DNA of 22,001 nucleotides from Paracoccaceae bacterium (GTDB taxonomy: Bacteria > Pseudomonadota > Alphaproteobacteria > Rhodobacterales > Rhodobacteraceae): assembly GCA_007131945.1 (NCBI GenBank), contig SLPP01000180.1:1-22001 (forward strand). The letters are read 5' to 3'. The notes beneath the pieces were generated by a model, which saw only the letters and a list, made by a program, of their open reading frames with translations, did not search any database and was not told where the DNA came from. The position numbers were made by a program, and so were the translations under genes. Of this stretch, positions 7,786 to 14,255 are shown piece after piece; positions within the stretch are counted from its first letter, which is position 1, and every line of letters starts with the position of its first letter.

Positions 7786-7804
7786 TGCGGCCGGCGAGGC
7801 CGCA
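7786..7804 (+). other. Intercistronic hairpin between L,D-transpeptidase gene and lpxD
   Basis: TGCGGCC (7786-7792) and GGCCGCA (7798-7804) form a perfect 7-bp stem with a 5-nt loop, between the transpeptidase stop and the lpxD ribosome binding site (GGAGG). It lacks a T-run, so partial attenuation or mRNA processing is more likely than full termination. Confidence 0.4.
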
Positions 7805-7820
7805 CCAGCCGGAGGTCGCC

Positions 7821-8930
7821 ATGCCCTTTCGCCTGTCCGAGATCGCCCAGGCGCTGGGTGCGCGGCTGGAGGGTCGCGGCGACATCGAGATCGTGCGCGC
7901 CGCCGAGCCTGCCGATGCCGACGCGGGGGCGCTGGCGATGGCGATGGCGCCCGAATATGCTGAGGGGCTGTCCCGAGGTGGGGCACGTGCAGCGCTGCTC
8001 TGGGAAGGTGCGGACTGGCGCGCGCTGGGGCTTGAGGCCGCGCTTTACGTGCCGCGACCGCGCTTCGCGATGGCCGGGATCACGCGCCTGCTCGATCCTG
8101 GTCCCGGGATCGCCCCGGGCATCCATCCAAGCGTGGTGATCGACCCGGAAGCGGAGATCGCGGCGGATGTCGCTATCGGGCCCCTGGCGGTGATCGGCCG
8201 CGGCGCGCGGATCGGGACCGGGGCGCGGATCGGGCCGCTCTGCCACATCGCCGAAGCGGTGGAACTGGGGGAGGGGGCGCTGCTCCACGCGGGCGTGCGG
8301 ATCGGCGCGCGGGTGCGGATCGGTGCGCGCGTCATCGCCCAACCCGGTGCGGTGATCGGTGCCGACGGGTTCTCCTTCGTCACGCCGGAGGTATCCGCAG
8401 TCGAATCGGTACGCGCAACCCTCGGCGACCGGGGTGAAACGCAGGGTCAGTCCTGGGTTCGGATCCACTCGCTGGGCGCGGTGCGGCTCGGCGACGACGT
8501 CGAGATCGGTGCCAACACGACGATCGATCGCGGCACGATCCGCGATACGGAAATCGGCTCGGGGACGAAGATCGACAACCTGGTGCAGGTCGGGCACAAT
8601 GCCCGCATCGGGCGCGATTGCCTGATTTGCGGGCAGGCGGGTGTCGCCGGATCGGCGCAGATCGGCGACCGGGTGGTGCTGGGCGGGCGCACGGCTGTCA
8701 GCGACCACATCACGCTGGGCGACGATGTCGTCACCGGCGGCGGCACAGGCGTGCTGTCGGACGTGCCTGCCGGACGGGTCATGTTCGGCACGCCGGCGAC
8801 GAGGATGGAAACCCAGATCGAGATCTACAAGGCGCAGCGCCGCCTGCCGCGGCTCATGGCCCAGTTCGCCGAACTGCAGCGAACGGTGCGGGAACTGGTC
8901 GCGCGAGGCGAGGCGTCGCGCGACCGCTGA
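7821..8930 (+). CDS. lpxD: UDP-3-O-acylglucosamine N-acyltransferase
   Basis: Third step of lipid A synthesis: transfers a 3-hydroxyacyl chain from acyl-ACP to the 2-amino group of UDP-3-O-acylglucosamine. The 369 residues comprise an N-terminal LpxD domain (about 1-100, [16 protein letters not shown]), a long left-handed beta-helix of hexapeptide repeats (about 100-335, many IG.GARIG units) and a helical C-terminus ([14 protein letters not shown]). The catalytic His is His259 in [13 protein letters not shown]. Compared with E. coli LpxD (341 residues), it carries a short insertion after GADGFSF (about 187-212). The ATG at 7821 has GGAGG 6 nt upstream; the frame opens earlier at 7785 but without family similarity. 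The usual neighbours (bamA, fabZ, lpxA) are absent; it probably shares an operon with the upstream transpeptidase. Confidence 0.95.
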   Translation: MPFRLSEIAQALGARLEGRGDIEIVRAAEPADADAGALAMAMAPEYAEGLSRGGARAALLWEGADWRALGLEAALYVPRPRFAMAGITRLLDPGPGIAPGIHPSVVIDPEAEIAADVAIGPLAVIGRGARIGTGARIGPLCHIAEAVELGEGALLHAGVRIGARVRIGARVIAQPGAVIGADGFSFVTPEVSAVESVRATLGDRGETQGQSWVRIHSLGAVRLGDDVEIGANTTIDRGTIRDTEIGSGTKIDNLVQVGHNARIGRDCLICGQAGVAGSAQIGDRVVLGGRTAVSDHITLGDDVVTGGGTGVLSDVPAGRVMFGTPATRMETQIEIYKAQRRLPRLMAQFAELQRTVRELVARGEASRDR

Positions 8931-8934
8931 GCTT

Positions 8935-8950
8935 GGCGCCCGCCGGCGCC
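8935..8950. terminator. Hairpin between convergent lpxD and ialB-like genes
   Basis: GGCGCC-CGCC-GGCGCC is a perfect hairpin filling the 28-bp convergent gap, with a possible outer stem GACCG/CGGTC (8922-8926 with 8956-8960). There is no T-run, so it would be a weak or bidirectional terminator. Confidence 0.4.
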
Positions 8951-8958
8951 GACCTCGG

Positions 8959-9543
8959 TCACTCCGCCGGCATGCGCGCCTGCAGGTCCTCGAAGGCGGC
9001 CGTGAAGCCCATGAGCGAGACCGGGATCTCGATCGGTTCGTTGACCGCGGCGTAATGCGCGATCGTGACGAAGGCGTTGGCGCCGCGCTGCATTGCCGTA
9101 ACCTCGCTGGAGTCCAGCCCGAGTTGAGCGACGCAGCCGAACACCGCGCAGAACGCGAAAGGTTCCTGTCGCGGTTGGCTGTCATCGATGCGGAAGCCCA
9201 GCCCGGTCGGCAGGAAGGTCTCGAGCGGCGTGATAATCGTGGCGCCGGCGGCGGCGGCGGCGTCAGCCGGCAGGGGCACGACATAAATCTCGGCGATCGG
9301 CTCCCCTTCAAGCTCGAGAGGTTGGATCATCTCGCACATTTCCTGGCCGTTCTCGCCGAACTGGTTGCAGACGATCTGCCAGTCGCGATGGGTCGCAGCG
9401 ATCACCGGTTCGCCCTCGCGCTGGATGGCGGGCTCAACGGGCATCTCATCAGTGTCGGGCGCCTCTTCCTGCGCCAGGGCGGCGCCGGGCAATGCCAGTG
9501 CCAGACAGATGGACGCGGCGCGGAGGATGGGGGTCGAAAGCAT
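8959..9543 (-). CDS. Invasion-associated locus B (IalB) family secreted protein
   Basis: 194-residue protein with an N-terminal signal peptide (hydrophobic LRAASICLALALPGAALA, cleavage near AQ24/25) and an acidic linker. The IalB-like domain contains WQIVCNQFGENGQEMCEMIQ (two Cys around 60-70) and a second Cys pair in FAFCAVFGCVAQ. The family is named after a Bartonella invasion protein, but it is widespread in free-living alphaproteobacteria, where its role is unknown; periplasmic location is inferred. The frame is open to a GTG at 9663, but the ATG at 9543 starts the signal peptide and has GAGAGG 8 nt upstream. A promoter-like element sits just beyond. Convergent with lpxD. Confidence 0.85.
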   Translation of the reverse strand: MLSTPILRAASICLALALPGAALAQEEAPDTDEMPVEPAIQREGEPVIAATHRDWQIVCNQFGENGQEMCEMIQPLELEGEPIAEIYVVPLPADAAAAAGATIITPLETFLPTGLGFRIDDSQPRQEPFAFCAVFGCVAQLGLDSSEVTAMQRGANAFVTIAHYAAVNEPIEIPVSLMGFTAAFEDLQARMPAE

Positions 9544-9574
9544 GTCGCGAGCCTCTCGGTTTTCTGCTCGCGGC

Positions 9575-9603
9575 GGCCTAGCATGCCCCGGATCGGGTGT
9601 CAG
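9575..9603 (-). promoter_or_regulatory. Candidate promoter of the ialB-like gene
   Basis: On the minus strand CTGACA (9603-9598) and TAGGCC (9580-9575) are separated by 17 bp. The predicted start would lie about 25 nt before the GAGAGG/ATG. The -10 is weak but of a TAGnnn form similar to the promoter-like element at 9736-9764. Confidence 0.45.
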
Positions 9604-9667
9604 CAGAAAACGGCGTGAGCGGCGCAAGAGAACCCGGAAACGTCGTGGATCCCACGCCTTCACAAGC

Positions 9668-9696
9668 GAAAAGGGCCCGCAGAATGGACCCTTTTC
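9668..9696 (-). terminator. Terminator-like hairpin, possibly bidirectional
   Basis: GAAAAGGG (9668-9675) pairs with CCCTTTTC (9689-9696), extended by CC/GG with one bulged base and an 8-nt loop. The A-run and T-run flank the GC core symmetrically, so it can work on either strand. On the minus strand it lies about 35 nt after the predicted start of the promoter at 9736-9764. Confidence 0.55.
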
Positions 9697-9729
9697 GTCG
9701 TTCTCCCTGCCGGACTGGCCGACTTATCG
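9668..9729 (-). ncRNA. Candidate small RNA or truncated leader upstream of ialB-like gene
   Basis: A good-looking minus-strand promoter (9764-9736) is followed within about 65 nt by the terminator-like hairpin at 9696-9668, with no reading frame of useful length between. The region just at and after the -10 contains a further stem (CCGGA/TCCGG, 9735-9710, with an inner CCGA/TCGG), part of which overlaps the predicted start. The unit may be a short stable RNA or an attenuated 5' leader of the ialB-like gene. No known RNA family is recognised. Confidence 0.35.
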
Positions 9730-9735
9730 GTCCGG

Positions 9736-9764
9736 ACGCTAGGCAGAAAACCCCGGCGCGTCAA
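9736..9764 (-). promoter_or_regulatory. Candidate sigma70-type promoter in the fabD-ialB gap
   Basis: TTGACG (9764-9759), 17-bp spacer, TAGCGT (9741-9736) on the minus strand. It begins two bases after the T-run of the terminator at 9766-9791, so it starts a new transcription unit independent of fabD. Confidence 0.55.
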
Positions 9765-9765
9765 C

Positions 9766-9791
9766 AAAAAAACCGCACCCGGAGGTGCGGT
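9766..9791 (-). terminator. Strong Rho-independent terminator downstream of fabD
   Basis: On the minus strand ACCGCACC and GGTGCGGT form a perfect 8-bp stem with a TCCG loop, followed directly by TTTTTTT (9772-9766). It is about 240 bp after the fabD stop, the nearest upstream gene on this strand. Confidence 0.9.
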
Positions 9792-10034
9792 CAGTTTGTA
9801 GAGATGTTTATCGTCGGCAAACCGCTGACGGATCGAGCATTGCCTGCCCCGCAGGGCGATCCCTGGCCGCATCATTCGACTACGCCCGAAGGATCGGCAT
9901 GTCGTCCCTTTGCCTTTCGCAGCCTGACGACCGTTGTTCTGCACCTTCGCAGAGGAGGGTTAACAAGCTGTGGGGCGCCCGTCTCCGCCTGCCGCCGACC
10001 GTTCACCAAGTCGCGCAGGCGAGTTCCTGCGGGG
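9792..10034 (-). other. Gap between fabD stop and its terminator, no gene recognised
   Basis: 243 bp that a fabD transcript would carry as a long 3' end before the strong terminator. It contains a GTCGTC/GACGAC stem (9901-9931) and a CCTGC/GCAGG stem near 9842-9854. Only very short or low-quality frames exist on the minus strand, and the longest runs through the terminator. A 3'-derived small RNA, a small gene I cannot recognise, or decayed sequence are all possible. Confidence 0.4.
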
Positions 10035-10964
10035 TCAGCCTTTCAGCGCGGCGATGTCCTCGGGGTTGCCGACGGCGTGGACCACGGCAGCCCGGTCGAT
10101 GCGCCGGATCATACCCGAAAGCGCCTTTCCCGCGCCGATTTCCCAGAAGGTGTCGACCTCGCGGGCGATCATCCATTCGACCGATTCTCGCCAGCGCACG
10201 ACGCCGGTGACCTGCTCGACCAGCAGCGCGCGGATGGTGTCCGGCGCCTCGACCGCCTCGGCGCGGACGTTGGCGACGAGCGGGACGCGCGGCGCGCGAA
10301 TCTCGACCTCGGCGAAGGCGGCTTGCATCGCCTCGGCGGCGGGTTGCATCAGTGCGCAGTGGAAGGGGGCCGAGACGGGCAGCATCACCGCCCGCTTCGC
10401 GCCTTTCGCCTTGGCAAGTTCCACCGCGCGCTCGACGGCGGCGCGGTTGCCCGAGACGACGACCTGTGCCGGGTCGTTGTCGTTGGCCGCCTGGCAGACC
10501 TCGCCCTGCGCGGCCTCGGCGGCGACGGCGGCGGCCGCGGCGAGGTCGAGGCCGAGGAGCGCCGCCATCGCCCCGTTCCCCACCGGTACTGCCTGCTGCA
10601 TCGCGCGTCCGCGGATGCGCAGTAGCCTCGCGGTGTCGGCGATGCTCAGCGCCCCGGCCGCCGCCAGCGCCGAATATTCGCCCAGCGAATGCCCGGCGAC
10701 ATAGGCGGCGTCGGTGACGGCGAAGCCCTCGGCCTCGAGCGCGCGCATCGCGGCGAGCGAGGTGGCCATCAGCGCCGGCTGGGCGTTGGCGGTGAGCGTC
10801 AGATCCTCGATCGCGCCCTCCCAGATCAGCGCCGAGAGCTTCTCGTCCAGAGCCGCATCCACCTCGTCGAACACAGCCCGCGCTGCCGGATACGCCCTGG
10901 CCAGTGCCTGACCCATGCCGATGCTCTGGGCCCCCTGGCCGGGAAAGACGAAGGCACGGGTCAT
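10035..10964 (-). CDS. fabD: Malonyl-CoA:ACP transacylase
   Basis: Transfers malonyl from CoA to acyl carrier protein, supplying fatty acid elongation in the cytosol. The 309 residues are of normal length. Key elements: FPGQGAQ (7-13), the nucleophile Ser93 in GHSLGEYSAL, Arg118 in LRIRGR for malonyl carboxylate binding, and catalytic His202 in PVSAPFHCALM. The ATG at 10964 has GGAGGAG 6 nt upstream; the frame is open further, but the family N-terminus (TRAFVFPGQG) begins here. The cfa-family gene lies 71 bp upstream on the same strand. In many alphaproteobacteria fabG and acpP follow fabD; here neither is present and a terminator closes the unit. Confidence 0.96.
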   Translation of the reverse strand: MTRAFVFPGQGAQSIGMGQALARAYPAARAVFDEVDAALDEKLSALIWEGAIEDLTLTANAQPALMATSLAAMRALEAEGFAVTDAAYVAGHSLGEYSALAAAGALSIADTARLLRIRGRAMQQAVPVGNGAMAALLGLDLAAAAAVAAEAAQGEVCQAANDNDPAQVVVSGNRAAVERAVELAKAKGAKRAVMLPVSAPFHCALMQPAAEAMQAAFAEVEIRAPRVPLVANVRAEAVEAPDTIRALLVEQVTGVVRWRESVEWMIAREVDTFWEIGAGKALSGMIRRIDRAAVVHAVGNPEDIAALKG

Positions 10965-11035
10965 GGCGGTCTCCTCCTGCTGCAGCGCGTGGATGACCGC
11001 CTTCCTAATCCGCAACCGCGCGGAAGGAAACGCCC

Positions 11036-12262
11036 CTATTCGGCCGCCTCGCGCCGCGCCGATTCCGACCCGGCGAGGAGATAGTCGCGCGTGATCGGCA
11101 CCGCGTCGCGGCGGCGGGCCAGTTGCAGCTGGTAGACGCAGTTGATTCCGTGACGGAAGCTCTGTTCCGATCCGGCCAGGTAGAAGCGCCACATCCGGCA
11201 GAAGCGCTCGTCATAGAGTGCGCGTGCCCGCGCCTCGTTGGCGGTGAAGCGGGCGTACCAGTGACGAAGCGTCTCGGCATAGTGCAGCCGCAGCACCTCG
11301 ATGTCGCAGGGCCAGAGCGACTCCTTCTCGATCGCGGCCATCATCTCGGAGAGCGCCGGAATGTAGCCGCCGGGGAAGATGTACTTCAGGATCCAGGGGT
11401 TGCTGGCCGCGGGCGGGGTGACGCGCCCGATCGTGTGGATGAGCGCCACGCCGTCCTCGGTCAGCCGGTCGCGGATGGTGCGGAAATAGGCGCGGAACTG
11501 CGGCGCGCCGACATGTTCGAACATGCCCACCGAAACGATCCGGTCGAACTGCCCCTCGACCGCGCGGTAGTCCATCAGTTCAAACCGGACCCGATGCGCG
11601 AGCCCGGCCTTTTCGGCGCGTTCGCGTGCGAGTTTCAGTTGCTCCTCGGAAAGCGTGATACCCAGCACCTCGGCCCCGTGATCGCGGGCGAGCGTGAGCG
11701 CCATGCCGCCCCAGCCGCAGCCGATGTCGAGCACGCGCATCCCCGGCTCAAGCCGCAGCTTCGTCGCGATCAGCGCCTTCTTGGCCTCTTGCGCAGCGTC
11801 GAGCGACATGTCGGGGCGGGCGAAATAGGCGCAGGAGTACTGCCGGTCGGTGTCGAGGAAGAGATCGTAGAGCCCGCCCGAGAGATCGTAGTGATGCGCC
11901 ACGTTGCGCCGCGCCCGCGGAGAGGGGTTGAACTGCTGAACGGCGCGCAGGAAATGGCGCAGGGACTCGCGCATGCGCGAGACGCTTCCGGGCATGCCCG
12001 CTTCCATGTTGCGATACGCGAGTTCCAGAAGTCCGTGCAGGTCGTCACCAGCGATCTCCAGCGTGCCGTCCATCCAGGCCTCGCCCACCGCCAGTTGCGG
12101 ATTCAGGATCAGCCGTCGCGGAAGCGCGGGGTCGCACAGACGAAGCCTCACCTCGGGCCGGCCCGTGCCATAATCTCGCTGTGTGCCGTCCGGCAGCGTC
12201 AGGTGCAGCGTGCCGTGACGGACGAACTGGCGCAGGATCCGGTCAAGCCATCGGCTCCACAT
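11036..12262 (-). CDS. cfa: Cyclopropane-fatty-acyl-phospholipid synthase family protein
   Basis: 408-residue SAM-dependent enzyme of the CFA/mycolic acid methyltransferase family, which methylenates double bonds in membrane phospholipid acyl chains. Features: an N-terminal lipid-binding domain (about 1-110); the signature NVAHHYDLSGGLYDLFLD (120-137) and YSCAYF; the SAM-binding VLDIGCGWGG (177-186) with GITLSEEQ; the FEHVG segment (Glu249, His250); HTIGRVTPP; FPGGYIPALSEM; and Cys355 in DERFCRMWRFYL, equivalent to the bicarbonate-site Cys region of E. coli Cfa. The ATG at 12262 has AGAGAGG 7 nt upstream. A good promoter lies upstream, divergent from rpsF. Some alphaproteobacterial paralogues act on other lipid groups, so the exact product is inferred. 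Confidence 0.88.
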   Translation of the reverse strand: MWSRWLDRILRQFVRHGTLHLTLPDGTQRDYGTGRPEVRLRLCDPALPRRLILNPQLAVGEAWMDGTLEIAGDDLHGLLELAYRNMEAGMPGSVSRMRESLRHFLRAVQQFNPSPRARRNVAHHYDLSGGLYDLFLDTDRQYSCAYFARPDMSLDAAQEAKKALIATKLRLEPGMRVLDIGCGWGGMALTLARDHGAEVLGITLSEEQLKLARERAEKAGLAHRVRFELMDYRAVEGQFDRIVSVGMFEHVGAPQFRAYFRTIRDRLTEDGVALIHTIGRVTPPAASNPWILKYIFPGGYIPALSEMMAAIEKESLWPCDIEVLRLHYAETLRHWYARFTANEARARALYDERFCRMWRFYLAGSEQSFRHGINCVYQLQLARRRDAVPITRDYLLAGSESARREAAE

Positions 12263-12307
12263 CGCAGACCTCTCTTCAGTTCGTGGCCGAAAAGAACGTC
12301 ACCTGAC

Positions 12308-12336
12308 AATCTAGTGAGCGCATGCCAGACTTGCAA
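12308..12336 (-). promoter_or_regulatory. Candidate promoter of the cfa-family gene
   Basis: TTGCAA (12336-12331), 17-bp spacer, TAGATT (12313-12308) on the minus strand, about 45 bp upstream of the ATG. Confidence 0.55.
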
Positions 12337-12363
12337 TCTCTGCGTTCCCGCTTCGGCGCCCCC

Positions 12364-12391
12364 TTGCGCGAGCGGCTCGACCCTGTATAAG
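12364..12391 (+). promoter_or_regulatory. Candidate promoter of the rpsF-rpsR-rplI operon
   Basis: TTGCGC (12364-12369), 16-bp spacer, TATAAG (12386-12391). The predicted start near 12398 gives a leader of about 100 nt before rpsF. Confidence 0.6.
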
Positions 12392-12401
12392 GCCGCATTC
12401 C

Positions 12402-12465
12402 TGCCGCATATCCCGTATCCGGCGCAGGCTCTCGTGGGCAGAGCGCGGCAGGTGATCGCTCTGCC
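12402..12465 (+). promoter_or_regulatory. rpsF leader with two mutually exclusive hairpins, candidate ribosomal-protein leader
   Basis: Structure A: TGCCGC (12402-12407) pairs with GCGGCA (12445-12450), enclosing GCTCT/AGAGC (12428-12432 with 12440-12444); the 20-nt 5' internal loop contains CCG twice. Structure B: GGCAGAGCG (12437-12445) pairs with CGCTCTGCC (12457-12465), a perfect 9-bp stem using bases needed for A. Leaders of rpsF operons in diverse bacteria bind the S6:S18 complex through a hairpin with a bulged CCG, so A may be such a site. The match to that motif is inferred from shape only. Confidence 0.4.
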
Positions 12466-12499
12466 TTGTGAAATGCGCCCCGACAGAACTGGAGACAGC

Positions 12500-12859
12500 A
12501 TGCCGCTCTACGAGCATGTGATGATCGCGCGTCAGGACCTGTCCAGCGCGCAGGCCGAGGGTCTGGTCGACCATTTCTCGGCCGTCCTTTCGGACAATGG
12601 CGGCAAGATCGTCGGCACCGAATACTGGGGTGTGAAGACGATGGCCTACAAGATCAACAAGAACCGCAAGGGTCACTACGCCTTCCTGCGCAGCGACGCG
12701 CCGGCCGAGGCGGTACAGGAGATGGAGCGTCTCGCCCGGCTGCACGACGACGTGATGCGCGTGCTGACCGTCAAGGTCGAGGCGCATGACGAGGGTCCCT
12801 CGGTACAGATGCAGAAGCGCGACGACCGCGGTGACCGCGGCGACCGCCCGCGTCGCTGA
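12500..12859 (+). CDS. rpsF: 30S ribosomal protein S6
   Basis: 119-residue small-subunit protein that binds the 16S rRNA central domain together with S18. The N-terminal [15 protein letters not shown], the central [17 protein letters not shown] and the [15 protein letters not shown] segments are typical of S6. The C-terminus ends in a charged repeat, [14 protein letters not shown], encoded by near-tandem GACCGCGG units. GGAG lies 5 nt upstream of the ATG. First gene of the rpsF-rpsR-rplI operon, with rpsR 21 bp downstream. Confidence 0.98.
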   Translation: MPLYEHVMIARQDLSSAQAEGLVDHFSAVLSDNGGKIVGTEYWGVKTMAYKINKNRKGHYAFLRSDAPAEAVQEMERLARLHDDVMRVLTVKVEAHDEGPSVQMQKRDDRGDRGDRPRR

Positions 12860-12880
12860 TCGATCAGGAAAGGAAACATC

Positions 12881-13108
12881 ATGGCCGCAAGACCGTTTTT
12901 CCGCCGCCGCAAGGTCTGCCCCTTCTCGGGCGAGAACGCGCCGAAGATCGATTACAAGGACGTCCGGCTGCTGCAGCGCTACATCTCCGAGCGCGGCAAG
13001 ATCGTCCCCTCGCGCATCACCGCCGTGTCGTCCAAGAAGCAGCGGGAACTGGCACGCGCGATCAAGCGCGCGCGCTTCCTGGCGCTGCTTCCCTACGCCG
13101 TCAAATAA
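12881..13108 (+). CDS. rpsR: 30S ribosomal protein S18
   Basis: 75-residue protein that pairs with S6 on the 30S platform. It shows the canonical [14 protein letters not shown]-terminus, [25 protein letters not shown] centre and [22 protein letters not shown]-terminus. A purine-rich AGGAAAGG precedes the ATG. Middle gene of the operon; rplI begins 10 bp after its stop. Only one Cys (CPF) remains of the zinc-type S18 pattern, so it looks zinc-independent. Confidence 0.98.
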   Translation: MAARPFFRRRKVCPFSGENAPKIDYKDVRLLQRYISERGKIVPSRITAVSSKKQRELARAIKRARFLALLPYAVK

Positions 13109-13118
13109 GGAGCCCGCC

Positions 13119-13697
13119 ATGCAGGTCATTCTTCTGGAACGCGTGGCCAAGCTGGGCCAGATGGGCGACGTGGTGAAGGTGCGCGACGGCTACGCGCGCA
13201 ACTTCCTGCTGCCCCAGGGCAAGGCGCTGCGTGCCTCCGAGTCGAACCTCAAGGCCTTCGAGTCGCAGAAGGCGCAGCTCGAGGCGCGCAATCTCGAAAC
13301 CCGCAAGGAAGCCGAGGCGCTTGCCGTGAAACTCGATGGCACGAACCACGTGGTCATCCGCTCGGCCTCGGAAGCCGGCGCGCTCTACGGCTCGGTCACG
13401 CCGCGCGACATCGCCGATGCATTGCTGGAGGCGGGCTTCAGCGTCGAGCGCAAGCAGATCGTTCTGAACGCGCCGATAAAGACGCTGGGTCTGCACGCGG
13501 TTGGCGTGACGCTACATCCCGAGGTCGATGCGACCGTGACGATAAACGTTGCGCGCTCCTCCGAGGAGGCCGAGCTTCAGGCCTCTGGCAAGTCGATCCA
13601 GGATCTGGCCGCGGAGGAAGAAGCCGCCGCCGAATTCGAGATCGCCGAGCTGTTCGAGGATATCGGCGGCGCCGCGAGCGAAGAGCCGCAACTCTGA
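13119..13697 (+). CDS. rplI: 50S ribosomal protein L9 with acidic C-terminal extension
   Basis: Binds 23S rRNA near the L1 stalk and affects reading-frame maintenance. The 192 residues begin with [40 protein letters not shown] sequence, typical of the RNA-binding N-domain, then the long connecting helix and the C-domain ([31 protein letters not shown]). About 45 residues beyond the E. coli-length core (about 149) form an Ala/Glu-rich acidic tail (SSEEAELQA...EEPQL), seen in many alphaproteobacterial L9 proteins; its role is unknown. AAGGAG lies 7 nt before the ATG. Last gene of the operon; a hairpin follows 22 bp later. Confidence 0.97.
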   Translation: MQVILLERVAKLGQMGDVVKVRDGYARNFLLPQGKALRASESNLKAFESQKAQLEARNLETRKEAEALAVKLDGTNHVVIRSASEAGALYGSVTPRDIADALLEAGFSVERKQIVLNAPIKTLGLHAVGVTLHPEVDATVTINVARSSEEAELQASGKSIQDLAAEEEAAAEFEIAELFEDIGGAASEEPQL

Positions 13698-13718
13698 GGC
13701 ATTCGCCGTCGAGTGGAC

Positions 13719-13748
13719 GTGGCGCGCCCCGAAGTTCCTGCGCGCCAC
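13719..13748 (+). terminator. Hairpin after rplI
   Basis: GTGGCGCGC (13719-13727) and GCGCGCCAC (13740-13748) form a perfect 9-bp stem with a 12-nt loop, followed by GATTTA. The T-run is poor, but position and stem strength suit the end of the ribosomal operon. Confidence 0.55.
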
Positions 13749-13773
13749 GATTTACCTGATTCGTCTTGCGGGC

Positions 13774-13802
13774 TTGCCGTGCAGGGCAATCTCGCATATA
13801 TG
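13774..13802 (+). promoter_or_regulatory. Candidate promoter of the SqrR-like regulator gene
   Basis: TTGCCG (13774-13779), 17-bp spacer, TATATG (13797-13802). The predicted start near 13809 falls just before the dyad at 13814-13831. Confidence 0.55.
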
Positions 13803-13813
13803 ACATGAAAACC

Positions 13814-13831
13814 CATTCTGATTCCTGAATG
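13814..13831 (+). promoter_or_regulatory. Candidate SqrR/BigR-type operator (autoregulation)
   Basis: CATTC-N8-GAATG, a dyad with perfect 5-bp arms. It contains ATTC-N8-GAAT (13815-13830), which is the form I recall for the Rhodobacter capsulatus SqrR binding motif. It lies about 5-22 bp after the predicted transcription start and 19 bp before the chosen start codon, where bound repressor would block transcription. Confidence 0.6.
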
Positions 13832-13849
13832 CCGAGAAAGGTCGCGCCG

Positions 13850-14200
13850 ATGATGCCGCAGACCAAGATGGAGACAGCACTCGATGAGGCGCGCGCTCTG
13901 CCGGCCGAGAATATGGTCGAGCAGGCGAAAACCGCATCGAACCTGCTCAAGGCGCTCGCGCATGAAGGGCGACTCCTTATCCTGTGCCATCTGGCATCCG
14001 GAGAGAAGTCGGTCTCTGAACTCGAGGAATTCCTCGACGCGCGTCAGGCAGCAGTGAGCCAGCAACTCGCGCGGCTGCGGCTCGAGGGGCTCGTCACCAG
14101 CCGGCGCGAGGGCAAGTCGATCTATTACGCGCTGGGTGATCCCAAGGCCGCACGTGTGATCAATCTGCTCTACGACATGTTTTGTGAAGAGGCCGACTGA
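13850..14200 (+). CDS. ArsR-family repressor, SqrR/BigR-like persulfide sensor
   Basis: 116-residue winged-helix ArsR-family protein. The segments NLLKALAHEGRLLILCHLASGEKSVSELEEFL (helices 2-3), ARQAAVSQQLARLRLEGLV (recognition helix) and SRREGKSIYYAL (wing) match the SqrR/BigR/HlyU group. Two Cys are present, Cys46 in LILCHL and Cys112 in YDMFCEE, 66 residues apart as in SqrR (Cys41/Cys107). In that group reactive sulfur species link the pair and release DNA. I chose the ATG at 13850 because GAGAAAGG lies 8 nt upstream; the earlier in-frame ATG at 13829 sits inside the operator. No sqr or other sulfide gene is in the window, so its targets other than itself are not visible. A weak CCGGC/GCCCGG hairpin with a distant T-run follows the stop. 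Confidence 0.85.
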   Translation: MMPQTKMETALDEARALPAENMVEQAKTASNLLKALAHEGRLLILCHLASGEKSVSELEEFLDARQAAVSQQLARLRLEGLVTSRREGKSIYYALGDPKAARVINLLYDMFCEEAD

Positions 14201-14255
14201 CCGGCAGCAAAGCCCGGCTTCGGATCTCGTTTTTCGCGCTTGCAGGAAAGAAAGT

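Noticed and set aside
6297..9311. 1004-codon open frame on the minus strand
   Set aside because: It is antisense to the L,D-transpeptidase and lpxD genes, both with full family motifs. Low-complexity Arg/Asp/His composition marks it as a shadow frame.
9660..9944. 94-codon minus-strand frame in the fabD-ialB gap
   Set aside because: It runs straight through a strong Rho-independent terminator and a promoter, has no good start and no family resemblance.
12820..12856. Tandem GACCGCGG-like units at the 3' end of rpsF
   Set aside because: They encode the charged S6 tail in frame; too few units for a meaningful repeat array.
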